Positions 27,231 through 36,215 of a stretch of DNA of 64,000 bases are shown here, one piece after another; within the stretch, counting starts at the first letter, position 1; the number at the start of each line of letters is the position of its first letter. The DNA is taken from NCBI RefSeq assembly GCF_030811475.1, contig NZ_JAUSQV010000001.1, forward strand, positions 1,821,501-1,885,500. The letters run 5' to 3'. A program made the position numbers and the translations under genes. This DNA comes from Nakamurella flavida (lineage in GTDB: Bacteria > Actinomycetota > Actinomycetes > Mycobacteriales > Nakamurellaceae). A model generated the notes under the pieces. It was not told the DNA's origin. It did not search any database and worked only from the letters and a program-made list of their open reading frames with translations.

Positions 27231-27746
27231 TCAGAACAGGGTCGATCCCGGCCGTTCCAGATCGAGCAGCAGGCGCTTGCGGGCCAGACCACCGGCGTAT
27301 CCGGTGAGCGACCCGTCCGACCCGACCACACGATGGCAGGGGACGACGACGGACAGCGGGTTCGCGCCGTTGGCGGTCCCCACGGCGCGCGCCAGCCCGA
27401 CGTCGCCGAGCCGTCGGGCGAGGGCGCCGTAACTGCGGGTCTCGCCGTACGGGATGCCGGTGAGCAGGTCCCACACCGCCCGCTGGAACGGCGCCCCCGC
27501 CGGGGCCAACGGCAGGTCGAAGGCGCGCCGGTCGCCGAGGAAGTACTCACCGAGTTGCCGCGCCGCCCGATCCAGCAGCTCGTCGGTGACCGGGTCGACC
27601 GCCGGCCCGAATCCGGCGGTGTCAGGCCTGCGCAGGTGGTCGGCGAAGTACACGCCGGTCAGTCCCTCGCGGCCGGCCACCACGGTCAGCGGACCGACGG
27701 GCGAGTCCAGGACGGCGTGCCGCCGGTCGCCGGACTCAGCCGACAC
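27231..27746 (-). CDS. ogt: Methylated-DNA--[protein]-cysteine S-methyltransferase
   Basis: A 171-residue suicide repair protein transferring the methyl group of O6-methylguanine to its own cysteine. The active site VVVPCHRVVGSDGSLTGYAGG is complete (PCHR), with the helix-turn-helix region FQRAVWDLLTGIPYGETRSYG upstream. Length matches Ogt/Ada-C enzymes. The GTG start at 27746 overlaps the upstream HAD gene by 11 bases; a slightly later start is conceivable. It probably forms an operon with alkA. Confidence 0.92.
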   Translation of the reverse strand: MSAESGDRRHAVLDSPVGPLTVVAGREGLTGVYFADHLRRPDTAGFGPAVDPVTDELLDRAARQLGEYFLGDRRAFDLPLAPAGAPFQRAVWDLLTGIPYGETRSYGALARRLGDVGLARAVGTANGANPLSVVVPCHRVVGSDGSLTGYAGGLARKRLLLDLERPGSTLF

Positions 27747-28440
27747 GGACGAGCAGGTCGTTCTCCCGGACGGTGATGTGCACGTCCTGCAGGGACGGCG
27801 CGACCAGGGTGTCGAGCTCGGAGTGGGTGGTGAGCAGACCGATCACCGGGCAGCCCGCGGCCTTCGCCGCCGCGACCCCGGCGGGAGCGTCCTCCAGGAC
27901 CAGGCACCGACCCGGCTCCCGGCCGAGTCGCTGCGCACCGAGCAGATAGGGCTCCGGGTGCGGCTTGCCCAGGGCGACCTGGTCGGCCGTCACCATGCCG
28001 GCCGGGGTGGGCAGGCCGGCGGCCGCGATCCGGGCCGGCGCCAGCCGACTGTCGCCGCTGGTCACGATGGTCCAGCGGTCGGCCGGCAGGCGCTCCAGCA
28101 GCTCCCGGGCACCGGGCTGCGCGACGATGCCCGCGGTGTCGGTGGACTCGCCCTCGGACAGGAACGCGGCGTGCCCGGCGATCTCCTCCTCGGTGTAGCG
28201 ACCGGGATACAACCGGCGCAGCACCTGGGCCAACGGGACGCCGTGGATGTGGTGCTCCAGTTCGGCGAAGGGCACCCCGAGCCGGTCGGCCAGCTTCCCC
28301 CAGTTGCGCTCGACGCTGCCGGTGGAGTCGATGAGGGTGCCGTCCAGGTCGAACAGGATGGCCTCGACGGAGAACTCCACGGGGCCGGGAGCGGGCGCGG
28401 TGGCGGACGGGGCGGTGGGGTCCGGGTGGGGGCTCGACAT
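27736..28440 (-). CDS. HAD-superfamily hydrolase, beta-phosphoglucomutase/sugar-phosphatase-like
   Basis: A 234-residue HAD subfamily IA enzyme. Motif I is ILFDLDGTLIDS, motif II is WTIVTSGDS, motif III has the lysine in ALGKPHPEPYL and motif IV is LVLEDAPAGVAAAKAAG. The small helical cap between motifs I and II (HHIHGVPLAQVLRRL) is the C1 cap seen in phosphoglucomutases and in sugar or glycerol-3-phosphate phosphatases. The first 22 residues are Pro/Ala-rich. ATG 28440 is the only sensible start. Its exact phosphate substrate is open. Confidence 0.87.
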   Translation of the reverse strand: MSSPHPDPTAPSATAPAPGPVEFSVEAILFDLDGTLIDSTGSVERNWGKLADRLGVPFAELEHHIHGVPLAQVLRRLYPGRYTEEEIAGHAAFLSEGESTDTAGIVAQPGARELLERLPADRWTIVTSGDSRLAPARIAAAGLPTPAGMVTADQVALGKPHPEPYLLGAQRLGREPGRCLVLEDAPAGVAAAKAAGCPVIGLLTTHSELDTLVAPSLQDVHITVRENDLLVRVG

Positions 28441-28501
28441 GGGTCCAACCCTGACACACCGCCTCCGGCGACGTGGGCGGCGACCCCGGGGCCGGATCGG
28501 G

Positions 28502-29515
28502 TCAGCCGGCCAGCGGAACGGGGAGGGCGGTCTCGTCCTCGGTGAGCCAGCGGACGATCCCGGCCAGGGCCGCGTGCCTGGCCCCGACGGGCAGGCGGGA
28601 CTCCTCCACCGAGACCCGGGCGATCCGGGCCAGTGTCGCGTCGTCCAGACCGATGACGGTGCGGGCCACCTCGTACTCGCCGAGCAGCGTGGTGGAGAAC
28701 AACAGCGGGTCGTCGGCGTTGAGCGTGCAGCGCACCCCCGCGGCCAGCAGTTCGCGCAGCGGATGACCGGCGGTGTCCGGCACCACGCCGAGCACCCGGT
28801 TGGAGGTCGGGCACACGTCCAGGCAGATGCCGTCGGCGGCGAGCCGCTCGAGCAGACCCGGCACCTCGCCCGCCCGGACGCCGTGGGCGACGCGAACGGC
28901 GCCCAGCAGGTCGACCGCGTCCCGGACCGTCTGCCCGCAGTCCAACTCCCCCGCGTGCGGCACCGAACGGAGCCCACCCGCCCGGGCGATGGCGAACGCC
29001 TGGGCGAAATCACCCGGTGGGTGGCCGATCTCGTCGTTGTGCAGACCGAGACCGACCACACCCCAGGGTTTCAGGGTCACCGCCAGCTCGGCCGTCCGCT
29101 GGGCGTCGGCGGGACTGTCGTGCACCCGGTCGACGGCGACGATGAACCCGATGCCGATGCGGTGGCGCGCGGCCGCGGCACCGAAGATCTCGAGCACCAC
29201 CGCCCAGACGTCCCGGTCCTCGCCGAGGGTGTCCCGGTACCGCGCGGCCCAGAACGCCGGTTCGAGGTAGACGCACCCCTCCGCGGCGGCGTCGACCATC
29301 ATCTCCTCGGCCAACCGTTCCCAGTCCGCCCGGGTGCACAGCACCCGCGTGGCCAGGTCGTAGACGGCGGAGAAGGCCGAGAAGTCCCCGTAGGCCCCGA
29401 CCTCCGGGACCTGAAGACCCTTCTGGGCGGCCAGCTCGGAGAGTGTCCCGGGTCGCATGCCGGCTTCCAGATGCAGGTGCAGGTGGGCCTTGGGCAGCAG
29501 GCGCAGGTCGCGCAT
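28502..29515 (-). CDS. add: Adenosine deaminase
   Basis: A 337-residue metal-dependent deaminase converting adenosine to inosine in purine salvage. Metal ligands are seen in KAHLHLHLEAGM, the catalytic HAGE in SVPHAGELDCG, the His in RVAHGVRAG, the conserved DVCPTSN, and the NADDP motif near the C-terminus. The HLHLHLEA replaces the more common HxHLDG (Glu instead of Asp-Gly), as found in a branch of actinobacterial ADA-like enzymes, so a modified adenine or aminodeoxyfutalosine substrate cannot be excluded. It lies 61 bp upstream of the HAD gene on the same strand. Confidence 0.85.
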   Translation of the reverse strand: MRDLRLLPKAHLHLHLEAGMRPGTLSELAAQKGLQVPEVGAYGDFSAFSAVYDLATRVLCTRADWERLAEEMMVDAAAEGCVYLEPAFWAARYRDTLGEDRDVWAVVLEIFGAAAARHRIGIGFIVAVDRVHDSPADAQRTAELAVTLKPWGVVGLGLHNDEIGHPPGDFAQAFAIARAGGLRSVPHAGELDCGQTVRDAVDLLGAVRVAHGVRAGEVPGLLERLAADGICLDVCPTSNRVLGVVPDTAGHPLRELLAAGVRCTLNADDPLLFSTTLLGEYEVARTVIGLDDATLARIARVSVEESRLPVGARHAALAGIVRWLTEDETALPVPLAG

Positions 29516-29755
29516 TCACGGGTCCGTTCGGGTCGACCGGTGTCGGTCAGGGGCGGCTCCGAACGCGGGTGCACGGGAGCGGCGGCACGGGCCGTTCCCG
29601 TCGACCCTAGGGAGCGGCCGGCCCGGGTGGGTTTCCCGGAGGTAACCGACTGTGAACGCTGGGACACGCGGGAGGACATCGGGTGACGGCTCAGCGGTGC
29701 CCGGTCCGGCCAGGGCACCCCGGCGCCGTCCGACCGCGCCGGCAGGTCCGAGTTG

Positions 29756-29828
29756 TGCCCCCGGCAGGATTCGAACCTGCGACCAGCGCGTTAGGAGTGC
29801 GCTGCTCTATCCCCTGAGCTACGGAGGC
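29756..29828 (-). tRNA. tRNA-Arg (anticodon CCT)
   Basis: Read on the minus strand, a complete cloverleaf is seen: acceptor GCCTCCG pairing with CGGGGGC, D-arm GCTC...GAGC, anticodon loop CTCCTAA with anticodon CCT, T-arm GCAGG-TTCGAAT-CCTGC and discriminator A; CCA is not encoded. The last anticodon-stem pair is A-C. It reads AGG, a rare codon in such a GC-rich genome. Confidence 0.95.
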
Positions 29829-29966
29829 GGCGGGCACAGCCTATGCGGCCCGACCCGCCCCCGCATCGATGCACCGTCCCGGCGGCCGCGTCCGGGACCG
29901 TCGGACGGCGGCCCGAGCACCCCGGGTCATGATCCTTCCGGAGCCGGGACGTGGCACCATTCGTCG

Positions 29967-30962
29967 GTGCGCACGGACAGGCTCCCGGCCCCGGTGACCC
30001 GCTTCCTGCGCTGGCGGGGACCGTTGACCCCGTTCGCGGTGGTCACCGCGGCGGCCGCGGCCGTCGTCTGCGCCAGCGGCCTGCTCGACGCCCTCACCCA
30101 GACCCCCGACACCGGCCCCCTGGTCGGCACGTGGACCTGGTCGTTCACCGGTCTGGCCCTGGCCATCACCGCCGCGCCCCTGGTGCTGGCCGGCCGGTGC
30201 CGCCGCTGGGTCGGTCTGGCCGGCACGGTGGTCTTCCTCGGGATGACCGTGCTCCAGCTGGCCACCGCGGACCGGCCCGTCGTCTCCGCCAACAACCTCG
30301 TCCTGTATCCCCTGGTCGCCTGCTACATGGGGTGGTTCTACCCCCGGTGGGTGGCGCGGTCCGTCGTCGCCGCGGCCGCCGCCGCCTCCGGGGCCGCCCT
30401 GCTTCTGAACCCGTTCCTGGGCATCGCCACCATCTGGCTGAACCTGGTCCTCGCCTCGGTGTTCTGCCTGGAGTGCGCCGCGTACCTGCACATCCGGCTC
30501 GAGCGCCAGGCGCGGACCGATCCGCTGACCGGCGCCCTGAACCGGACCGGCCTGACCGACCGCGCCACGCAGGAGCTGGCCCGGGCGGCCCGCACCTCGA
30601 CGCCGCTCACGGTGGCCGTGCTGGATCTCGACGACTTCAAGGCGGTCAACGACACCCGCGGCCACGCCGCCGGGGACCGACTGCTCGTCGACGTGGTCGA
30701 GGGGCTCCGGCAGGAGATGCGGCCCTACGACGGGATCGCCCGTCTCGGCGGGGACGAGTTCATGGTGCTCATGCCGGGCCTGACCCCCGGGCATGCCGAA
30801 GGGGTGCTGGCCCGACTGCGGGCCGGGACCGGGGACGTCTTCTCCTGCGGGGTCGCCACGTCCCGGTCGTCGGACACCGTGGCCACCCTGACCGAACGGG
30901 CCGACCGGCGGCTGTACCGGGACAAGCGGGCGCGCAAGGAACGGGCCGGCGACGCCGGCTGA
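29967..30962 (+). CDS. Membrane-bound GGDEF diguanylate cyclase
   Basis: A 331-residue protein with about six transmembrane segments (residues 20-170, resembling a MASE-type sensor module) followed by a GGDEF domain from ERQARTDPLTGALNR. The active site is intact (GGDEF, 261-265) and the inhibitory site RPYD lies exactly five residues before it (252-255), so an active, product-inhibited c-di-GMP synthase is expected. The start is taken at GTG 29967; a ribosome binding site is not obvious. It stands alone, just after tRNA-Arg and 81 bp before the response-regulator fusion gene, and may feed the same signalling network. Confidence 0.88.
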   Translation: MRTDRLPAPVTRFLRWRGPLTPFAVVTAAAAAVVCASGLLDALTQTPDTGPLVGTWTWSFTGLALAITAAPLVLAGRCRRWVGLAGTVVFLGMTVLQLATADRPVVSANNLVLYPLVACYMGWFYPRWVARSVVAAAAAASGAALLLNPFLGIATIWLNLVLASVFCLECAAYLHIRLERQARTDPLTGALNRTGLTDRATQELARAARTSTPLTVAVLDLDDFKAVNDTRGHAAGDRLLVDVVEGLRQEMRPYDGIARLGGDEFMVLMPGLTPGHAEGVLARLRAGTGDVFSCGVATSRSSDTVATLTERADRRLYRDKRARKERAGDAG

Positions 30963-31043
30963 CCGTCCGATGCTCGTCCGCCGCCGGTGAACACCGTTCC
31001 TCATCGGGCGCGGTCGGCCTACGCTCGGCGCCGTGATCCGCCG

Positions 31044-32711
31044 ATGACCGCTCCCGTGGCCCGCCCGTCGATCCTGACCGTGGACGACGACCCGGGCGTG
31101 TCCCGCTCGGTGGCCCGTGACCTGCGCCGCCGGTACGGCGAGGAGTACCGGATCGTGCGGGCGGAGTCGGGCGCCCAGGCCCTGCAGGCACTGCGGGAGA
31201 TGACGCTCCGCGGTGACCAGGTCGCCGTCCTGCTCGCCGACCACCGCATGCCGGAGATGACCGGCATCGAGTTCCTCGAGCAGGCGATGGACCTGTATCC
31301 CTTCGCCCGGCGGGTCCTGTTGACCGCCTACGCGGACACCGACGCCGCGATCGAGGCGATCAACGTGGTCGATCTGGACCACTACCTGCTCAAGCCGTGG
31401 GATCCGCCGGAGGAGAAGCTCTACCCGGTGCTGGACGACCTGCTGCGCGCCTGGCGGGCCAGCGACCACCGTCCGGTCCCGGAGACCAAGGTGGTCGGGC
31501 ACCGCTGGTCGGCCCGGTCCTGGGCGGTGCGCGACTTCCTGGCCCGCAACCAGGTCTCCTACCGCTGGTTCTTCAGCGAGGACCCGGAGGGGGCCCGACT
31601 GCTCGCCGCCGCCGGCACCGACGACAGCGCCCTGCCCGTGGTCATCACCGTCGAGGGGGATGCGTTGCTGAACCCCTCCGACGTCGAACTCGCCACCCGT
31701 GTCGGCCTGGACACGGTGCCCGTCGGGGAGTTCTACGACCTGATCGTGATCGGGGCGGGGCCGGCCGGCCTCGGCGCCGCCGTGTACGGGGCGTCCGAGG
31801 GGCTGTCGACCATCATGGTCGAACGCACCGCGGCCGGTGGTCAGGCCGGGCAGAGCTCGCGGATCGAGAACTACCTCGGCTTCCCGGACGGGGTGTCCGG
31901 CAGCCAGCTGACCGACCGGGCCCGGCGACAGGCGGCCAGGTTCGGCGCCGAGTTCGTCACCGCCCAGGACGTGGTCTCGTTGCAGGCCAACGGGTCCGCC
32001 CGCACCGTGCTGTTCGCCGACGGCACCCGGCTGGACGCGCACGCCGTCATCCTGGCCACGGGGGTCTCCTACCGGTACCTGTCCGCGCCGGGCCTGGACG
32101 AGCTGACCGGGCGGGGCGTGTACTACGGCTCGGCCACCACCGAGGCCGGGAACTGCGCGGGGCAGGACGTGTTCGTCGTCGGCGGCGCCAACTCCGCCGG
32201 ACAGGCCGCGATGTTCTTCGCGCGGAACTCCCGTTCGGTGACGATGCTCGTGCGTGGGCCCTCGCTCGAGGCGTCGATGTCGCACTACCTGATCCAGCAG
32301 ATCGAAGCCGTGCCGAACATCTCGGTGCGTCCGTGCACGGAGGTCGTGGCCGGGTCCGGTGACGACCACCTGGAGACACTCACCCTGCGGGACAACGCGT
32401 CCGGGACCACCGAGGTGATCCCCGCCCACTGGCTGTTCGTCTTCATCGGCGCCGCCCCCCGCACCGACTGGCTGGCCGGGGTGGTGCAGCGGGACGAGCA
32501 CGGGTTCGTGCTCGCCGGGCCGGATCTGCTGGCGGCGGCACCGGAGAACGCGTGGCCCCGGGATCGCCCGCCGTACCACCTGGAGACCTCCCTGCCCGGC
32601 GTCTTCGTGGCCGGTGACGCCCGCTCGCAATCCCCCAAGCGGGTCGCCTCGGCGGTCGGCGAGGGGTCGATGGCCGTCATGCTCGTCCACCGCTATCTCG
32701 AGAACCCCTGA
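31044..32711 (+). CDS. Receiver / glutaredoxin-like / thioredoxin-reductase-like fusion protein
   Basis: A 555-residue fusion. Residues 8-125 are a CheY-type receiver with DDD (14-16), phosphoacceptor Asp66 (LLADHRMP), Thr94 and Lys117. Residues about 148-222 look like a glutaredoxin/thioredoxin-fold domain (WSARSWAVRDFLARNQV...LPVVITVEG) in which the usual CxxC is replaced by W155-S-A-R. From 231 a thioredoxin-reductase-like flavoprotein follows: FAD motif GAGPAG at 237-242, NADPH motif GGANSAGQAA near 380, and the C-terminal FAD motif VFVAGDAR. The redox CATC is replaced by S363-A-T-T. It is thus not a normal disulfide reductase. ATG 31044; the histidine kinase gene follows after 8 bp. Confidence 0.9.
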   Translation: MTAPVARPSILTVDDDPGVSRSVARDLRRRYGEEYRIVRAESGAQALQALREMTLRGDQVAVLLADHRMPEMTGIEFLEQAMDLYPFARRVLLTAYADTDAAIEAINVVDLDHYLLKPWDPPEEKLYPVLDDLLRAWRASDHRPVPETKVVGHRWSARSWAVRDFLARNQVSYRWFFSEDPEGARLLAAAGTDDSALPVVITVEGDALLNPSDVELATRVGLDTVPVGEFYDLIVIGAGPAGLGAAVYGASEGLSTIMVERTAAGGQAGQSSRIENYLGFPDGVSGSQLTDRARRQAARFGAEFVTAQDVVSLQANGSARTVLFADGTRLDAHAVILATGVSYRYLSAPGLDELTGRGVYYGSATTEAGNCAGQDVFVVGGANSAGQAAMFFARNSRSVTMLVRGPSLEASMSHYLIQQIEAVPNISVRPCTEVVAGSGDDHLETLTLRDNASGTTEVIPAHWLFVFIGAAPRTDWLAGVVQRDEHGFVLAGPDLLAAAPENAWPRDRPPYHLETSLPGVFVAGDARSQSPKRVASAVGEGSMAVMLVHRYLENP

Positions 32712-32719
32712 GGCGCACC

Positions 32720-34348
32720 ATGACCCGTCCCGTCACCACCGACGCCGATCTGCACCCGCGGCCCGCGCCGCCGGCCTGCGACCCGCGGGAGATCGGCAGC
32801 CTGTTCCTGTTCGACAAGCTGACCCCGGAGCAGCTCGGCTGGCTGTGCGGCCGCGGATCGGTGGAGGTCTTCCCGCCGGGTTTCCTGTACCGCGAGGGCG
32901 AACCGGCGACCTGCTTCTACGTGCTCCTGGACGGGACCGTGGTGCTCAGCCGACAGGTCGGCCAGGACGACGTGGAGGTCACCCGTACCGACCAGCGGGG
33001 TGTCTACTCGGGCGCCTTCCAGGCCTATCTCGGCGACCGGGTGCCGCAGGTCTACAACAACTCGCTGCGGGTGGTGAGCACGGCCCGGTACTTCGTCCTG
33101 CCCGCCGACGACTTCGCCCACGTCATGCGGGAGTGGTTCCCGATGGCGCTGCACCTGTTGGAGGGCCTGTTCTTCGGCATCCGCAACACCCAGGAGGTCG
33201 TCGGGCAGCGCGAGCGCCTGCTGGCCCTGGGGTCGCTGTCCGCGGGACTCACCCACGAGCTGAACAATCCGGCGGCCGCCGCCGTCCGGGCCACCGCGGC
33301 CCTGCGGGAACGGCTCGCCGGGATGCGGCACAAACTCGCCATGCTGGCCTCCGGGCGGCTGGACCGGTCGGTGATGGAGTCGCTGATCGGCCTGCAGGAG
33401 GAGGCGGTGGCCATGGTCGCCAAGGCTCCTGACCTGGGGCCCCTCGAGGCGGCCGATCGCGAGGACGTGCTGAGCGACTGGTTCGACGACAACGGCGTGC
33501 GCGGCGGGTGGGAGCTCGCCCCGACCTTCGTCCAGGGCGGCATGGACCAGGCCTTCTTCGACCGGGTCTCGGCCACCGTGGACCCCACCGGGCTGGAGGG
33601 TGCCGTCCGCTGGCTGGCGTACACGGTGGAGACCGAGCAGCTGCTGGACGAGATCCACGACTCGACCACCCGCATCTCCACCCTGGTCGGGGCGGCCAAG
33701 CAGTACTCGCAGCTCGACCGCGCGCCGTACCAGACCGTCGACGTCCACGAGCTCCTGACCAGCACCCTGCTCATGCTCAGCGGGAAGATCAAGGCGGTCC
33801 CCGGGCTGACCGTGGTGAAGGACTTCGACCGCACCCTGCCGCCCATCCCCGCCTACGCGGCGGAGCTGAACCAGGTCTGGACCAACCTCATCGACAACGC
33901 CCTGGCCGTGATGCCCACCGGCGGCACCCTCACCCTGCGGACCGCACGCGACCACGAGCAGCTGCTGGTCGAGATCGGTGACACCGGGCCGGGTGTGCCC
34001 GCCGAGATCCGCACCCGCATCTTCGAGCCGTTCTTCACCACCAAGCCGATCGGGCAGGGGACGGGCCTGGGCCTGGACATCTCGTTCCGGGTGGTGACCA
34101 GCAAGCACGGCGGCGACCTCCGGTTCGAGTCGGTCCCCGGGGACACCCGCTTCCAGGTGCGCCTGCCGTTCCGCGCTCCCGACCGCGTGCTGGCCACGGC
34201 CGACCCGGTCGCCGCCGGATCCGGCGCCACGGACCCGATCACCACGGACCCGACCCCCGCTGCGCCCCGCACCGAGATCCCGGCCGGCATCCCGGCGGAC
34301 TCCCCCACCGACGCCCCGACCGACCACCCCGACCTGGAGGACAGATGA
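32720..34348 (+). CDS. Sensor histidine kinase with cyclic-nucleotide-binding domain
   Basis: A 542-residue soluble kinase. Residues about 27-140 form a cNMP-binding/Crp-like beta-barrel (FPPGFLYREGEPATCFYVLLDGTVVL). The dimerisation helix contains His179 in LSAGLTHELNNP, after which a long 200-residue helical region leads to the ATPase domain: N-box NQVWTNLIDNAL, G1 DTGPGVP, FEPFFTTK, G2 GQGTGLGL. The C-terminal 50 residues are Pro/Thr/Asp-rich. No membrane segment, so it senses an internal signal. Its gene lies between the receiver fusion and the UBP zinc finger gene (4-base overlap with the latter), so it most likely phosphorylates Asp66 of the fusion. Confidence 0.9.
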   Translation: MTRPVTTDADLHPRPAPPACDPREIGSLFLFDKLTPEQLGWLCGRGSVEVFPPGFLYREGEPATCFYVLLDGTVVLSRQVGQDDVEVTRTDQRGVYSGAFQAYLGDRVPQVYNNSLRVVSTARYFVLPADDFAHVMREWFPMALHLLEGLFFGIRNTQEVVGQRERLLALGSLSAGLTHELNNPAAAAVRATAALRERLAGMRHKLAMLASGRLDRSVMESLIGLQEEAVAMVAKAPDLGPLEAADREDVLSDWFDDNGVRGGWELAPTFVQGGMDQAFFDRVSATVDPTGLEGAVRWLAYTVETEQLLDEIHDSTTRISTLVGAAKQYSQLDRAPYQTVDVHELLTSTLLMLSGKIKAVPGLTVVKDFDRTLPPIPAYAAELNQVWTNLIDNALAVMPTGGTLTLRTARDHEQLLVEIGDTGPGVPAEIRTRIFEPFFTTKPIGQGTGLGLDISFRVVTSKHGGDLRFESVPGDTRFQVRLPFRAPDRVLATADPVAAGSGATDPITTDPTPAAPRTEIPAGIPADSPTDAPTDHPDLEDR

Positions 34349-34692
34349 GCGAGATCCCCGGCATCGACCCGACGGCAGCACCGAGTGGCACCGGGTGCGT
34401 GCAGTGCCTCGCCGACTCCGGGTGGTGGTTCCACCTGCGGAGGTGCGCGCAGTGCGGACACATCGGGTGCTGCGACACCTCCCCCGCCCAGCACGCCACC
34501 GCGCACGTGAAGGCGGCCGGGCACCCCTTCATCACCAGCTTCGAGGCCGGGGAGGACTGGTTCTACAACTACGACGACGAACAGTTCTACGACGGACCGG
34601 ATCTCGCGCCGCCCACCGCGCACCCGGCCGACCAGCCCACCCCCGGGCCCGCGGGCCTCGTCCCGGCGGACTGGCAGAGCCACCTGCACTGA
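34345..34692 (+). CDS. UBP-type zinc finger protein
   Basis: A 115-residue protein with a zinc finger of the UBP/HDAC6 type: Cys18, Cys21, Cys34, Cys37, Cys42 or 43, His50, His54 and His60 (GCVQCLADSG, RRCAQCGHIGCCD, QHATAHVKAAGHP), followed by WFYNYDDEQFY. In eukaryotes the fold binds the free C-terminal GlyGly of ubiquitin; its bacterial role is unknown. The start overlaps the kinase stop (ATGA). The same three-gene order is, as far as I recall, common in actinobacteria, so the finger probably serves the kinase/reductase system. The last 40 residues are Pro-rich. Confidence 0.88.
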   Translation: MSEIPGIDPTAAPSGTGCVQCLADSGWWFHLRRCAQCGHIGCCDTSPAQHATAHVKAAGHPFITSFEAGEDWFYNYDDEQFYDGPDLAPPTAHPADQPTPGPAGLVPADWQSHLH

Positions 34693-34814
34693 CCGTCCGG
34701 GTCCGGTGTCCGCCCGGTGCCGCCGTGTACCCGGCCGGCCGAGCGGCAGCCGGGGATTCATCTCTCGGCGCACATCCGGCCGCACTGTCGGGGGCCGGGC
34801 GTAGCGTCGAGGAC

Positions 34815-36215
34815 GTGGATGGAACCTTCCCGGCCGACCTGCCCCGCTCCCTGGACGAGCTGCGCGCCAGCGGTCATCAGCTCCGTGACGTCAAGACCGA
34901 GATCCGCGAGAACCTGTTGGCCGCCCTGCGAGCCGGCACCGATCCGTGGCAGGGCATCGTCGGTTTCGACTCGACGGTCATCCCGCAGGTGGAGCGGGCC
35001 CTGATCGCCGGGCACGACATGGTGCTGCTGGGCGAACGGGGTCAGGGCAAGACCAGGCTGCTGCGCACGATGATCTCCCTGCTCGACGAGTGGACGCCCG
35101 TCATCGAGGGGTCGGAGATCGGCGAGCACCCGTACGCCCCGATCACGCCGGCCTCCGTCCGGCGCGCGGCCGAGCTGGGCGGGGGCCTGCCGGTCACCTG
35201 GCGGCACCGCAGCGAGCGGTACACCGAGAAGCTGGCCACGCCGGACACCGCGGTCGCCGACCTGATCGGTGACGTCGACCCGGTCAAGGTGTCCGAGGGC
35301 CGGTCGCTCGGCGACCCGGAGACGATCCACTTCGGCCTCGTACCCCGCGCGCACCGCGGCATCGTCGCGATCAACGAACTCCCGGACCTGGCCGAGCGCA
35401 TCCAGGTCGCGCTGCTCAACGTGATGGAGGAACGCGACATCCAGGTGCGGGGTTACACGCTCCGCCTGCCCCTGGACGTGCTCATGGTGGCCTCGGCCAA
35501 CCCCGAGGACTACACGAACCGCGGCCGGATCATCACCCCGCTCAAGGACCGGTTCGGCGCGGAGATCCGTACGCACTACCCGCTCGAGCTGTCCGACGAG
35601 ATCGGTGTGATCGAGCAGGAGGCGCGGCTGGCCGCCGACGTCCCGGCCCATCTGCTGGAGATCATCGCCCGGTTCACCCGACACCTGCGGGAGTCCACCG
35701 CGGTCGACCAGAGCTCGGGGGTGTCCGCCCGTTTCTCGGTGGCCGCCGCGGAGACGGTCGCCGCGGCCGCCCTGCGCCGCGCCGCCCTGACCGGCGAGAC
35801 CGGGGCCACCGCGCGACCGGTCGACCTGGAATCGGTGCCCGCGGTGCTGCGCGGGAAGCTGGAGTTCGCCTCGGGCGAGGAGGGGCGCGAGGACGAGATC
35901 CTGCGGCATCTGCTGCGTCGGGCCACCGCCGACACCGCCCGGGCCCGGCTCCGGGGCGTCGACCTGACCGCGCTGGCCGAGGCGGTCACCGCGCACCCCG
36001 TCCGGACCGGCGAACGCGTGCCGGCCGCCGACGTCGTCGTCGCTCTGCCCAAGATCCCTGTCCTCGCCGAGATCGCCAACCGGTTGGGCGCCGCCGGGAC
36101 GGAGGACCCGGGCCCGATGGCGTCCGCGGCCGAGCTCGCCCTGGAGTTGTTGTTCCTCACCCGGCGTCTGGCCAAGGACCCGTCCGACGACGGGGACACG
36201 GTCAGCTATGGCTGA
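34815..36215 (+). CDS. MoxR/ChlI-like AAA+ ATPase
   Basis: A 466-residue AAA+ ATPase of the magnesium-chelatase subunit I/MoxR group. Walker A is GERGQGKT (73-80). The Walker B equivalent is GIVAINELPDL (182-192), with Asn where Asp is usual before the Glu. Sensor 1 follows in MVASANPEDYTNRG, and the arginine-finger region in ITPLKDRFGAEIRTHYP. MoxR ATPases act with VWA proteins as chaperones inserting metals or maturing complexes. The start is taken at GTG 34815, close to the first conserved residues. The stop overlaps the VWA gene by eight bases, fixing the pair as one unit. Confidence 0.88.
   Translation: MDGTFPADLPRSLDELRASGHQLRDVKTEIRENLLAALRAGTDPWQGIVGFDSTVIPQVERALIAGHDMVLLGERGQGKTRLLRTMISLLDEWTPVIEGSEIGEHPYAPITPASVRRAAELGGGLPVTWRHRSERYTEKLATPDTAVADLIGDVDPVKVSEGRSLGDPETIHFGLVPRAHRGIVAINELPDLAERIQVALLNVMEERDIQVRGYTLRLPLDVLMVASANPEDYTNRGRIITPLKDRFGAEIRTHYPLELSDEIGVIEQEARLAADVPAHLLEIIARFTRHLRESTAVDQSSGVSARFSVAAAETVAAAALRRAALTGETGATARPVDLESVPAVLRGKLEFASGEEGREDEILRHLLRRATADTARARLRGVDLTALAEAVTAHPVRTGERVPAADVVVALPKIPVLAEIANRLGAAGTEDPGPMASAAELALELLFLTRRLAKDPSDDGDTVSYG

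Noticed and set aside
29841-32690. 949-codon minus-strand frame opposite the cyclase and receiver-fusion genes
   Set aside because: Low-complexity composition and overlaps two genes with intact catalytic motifs.
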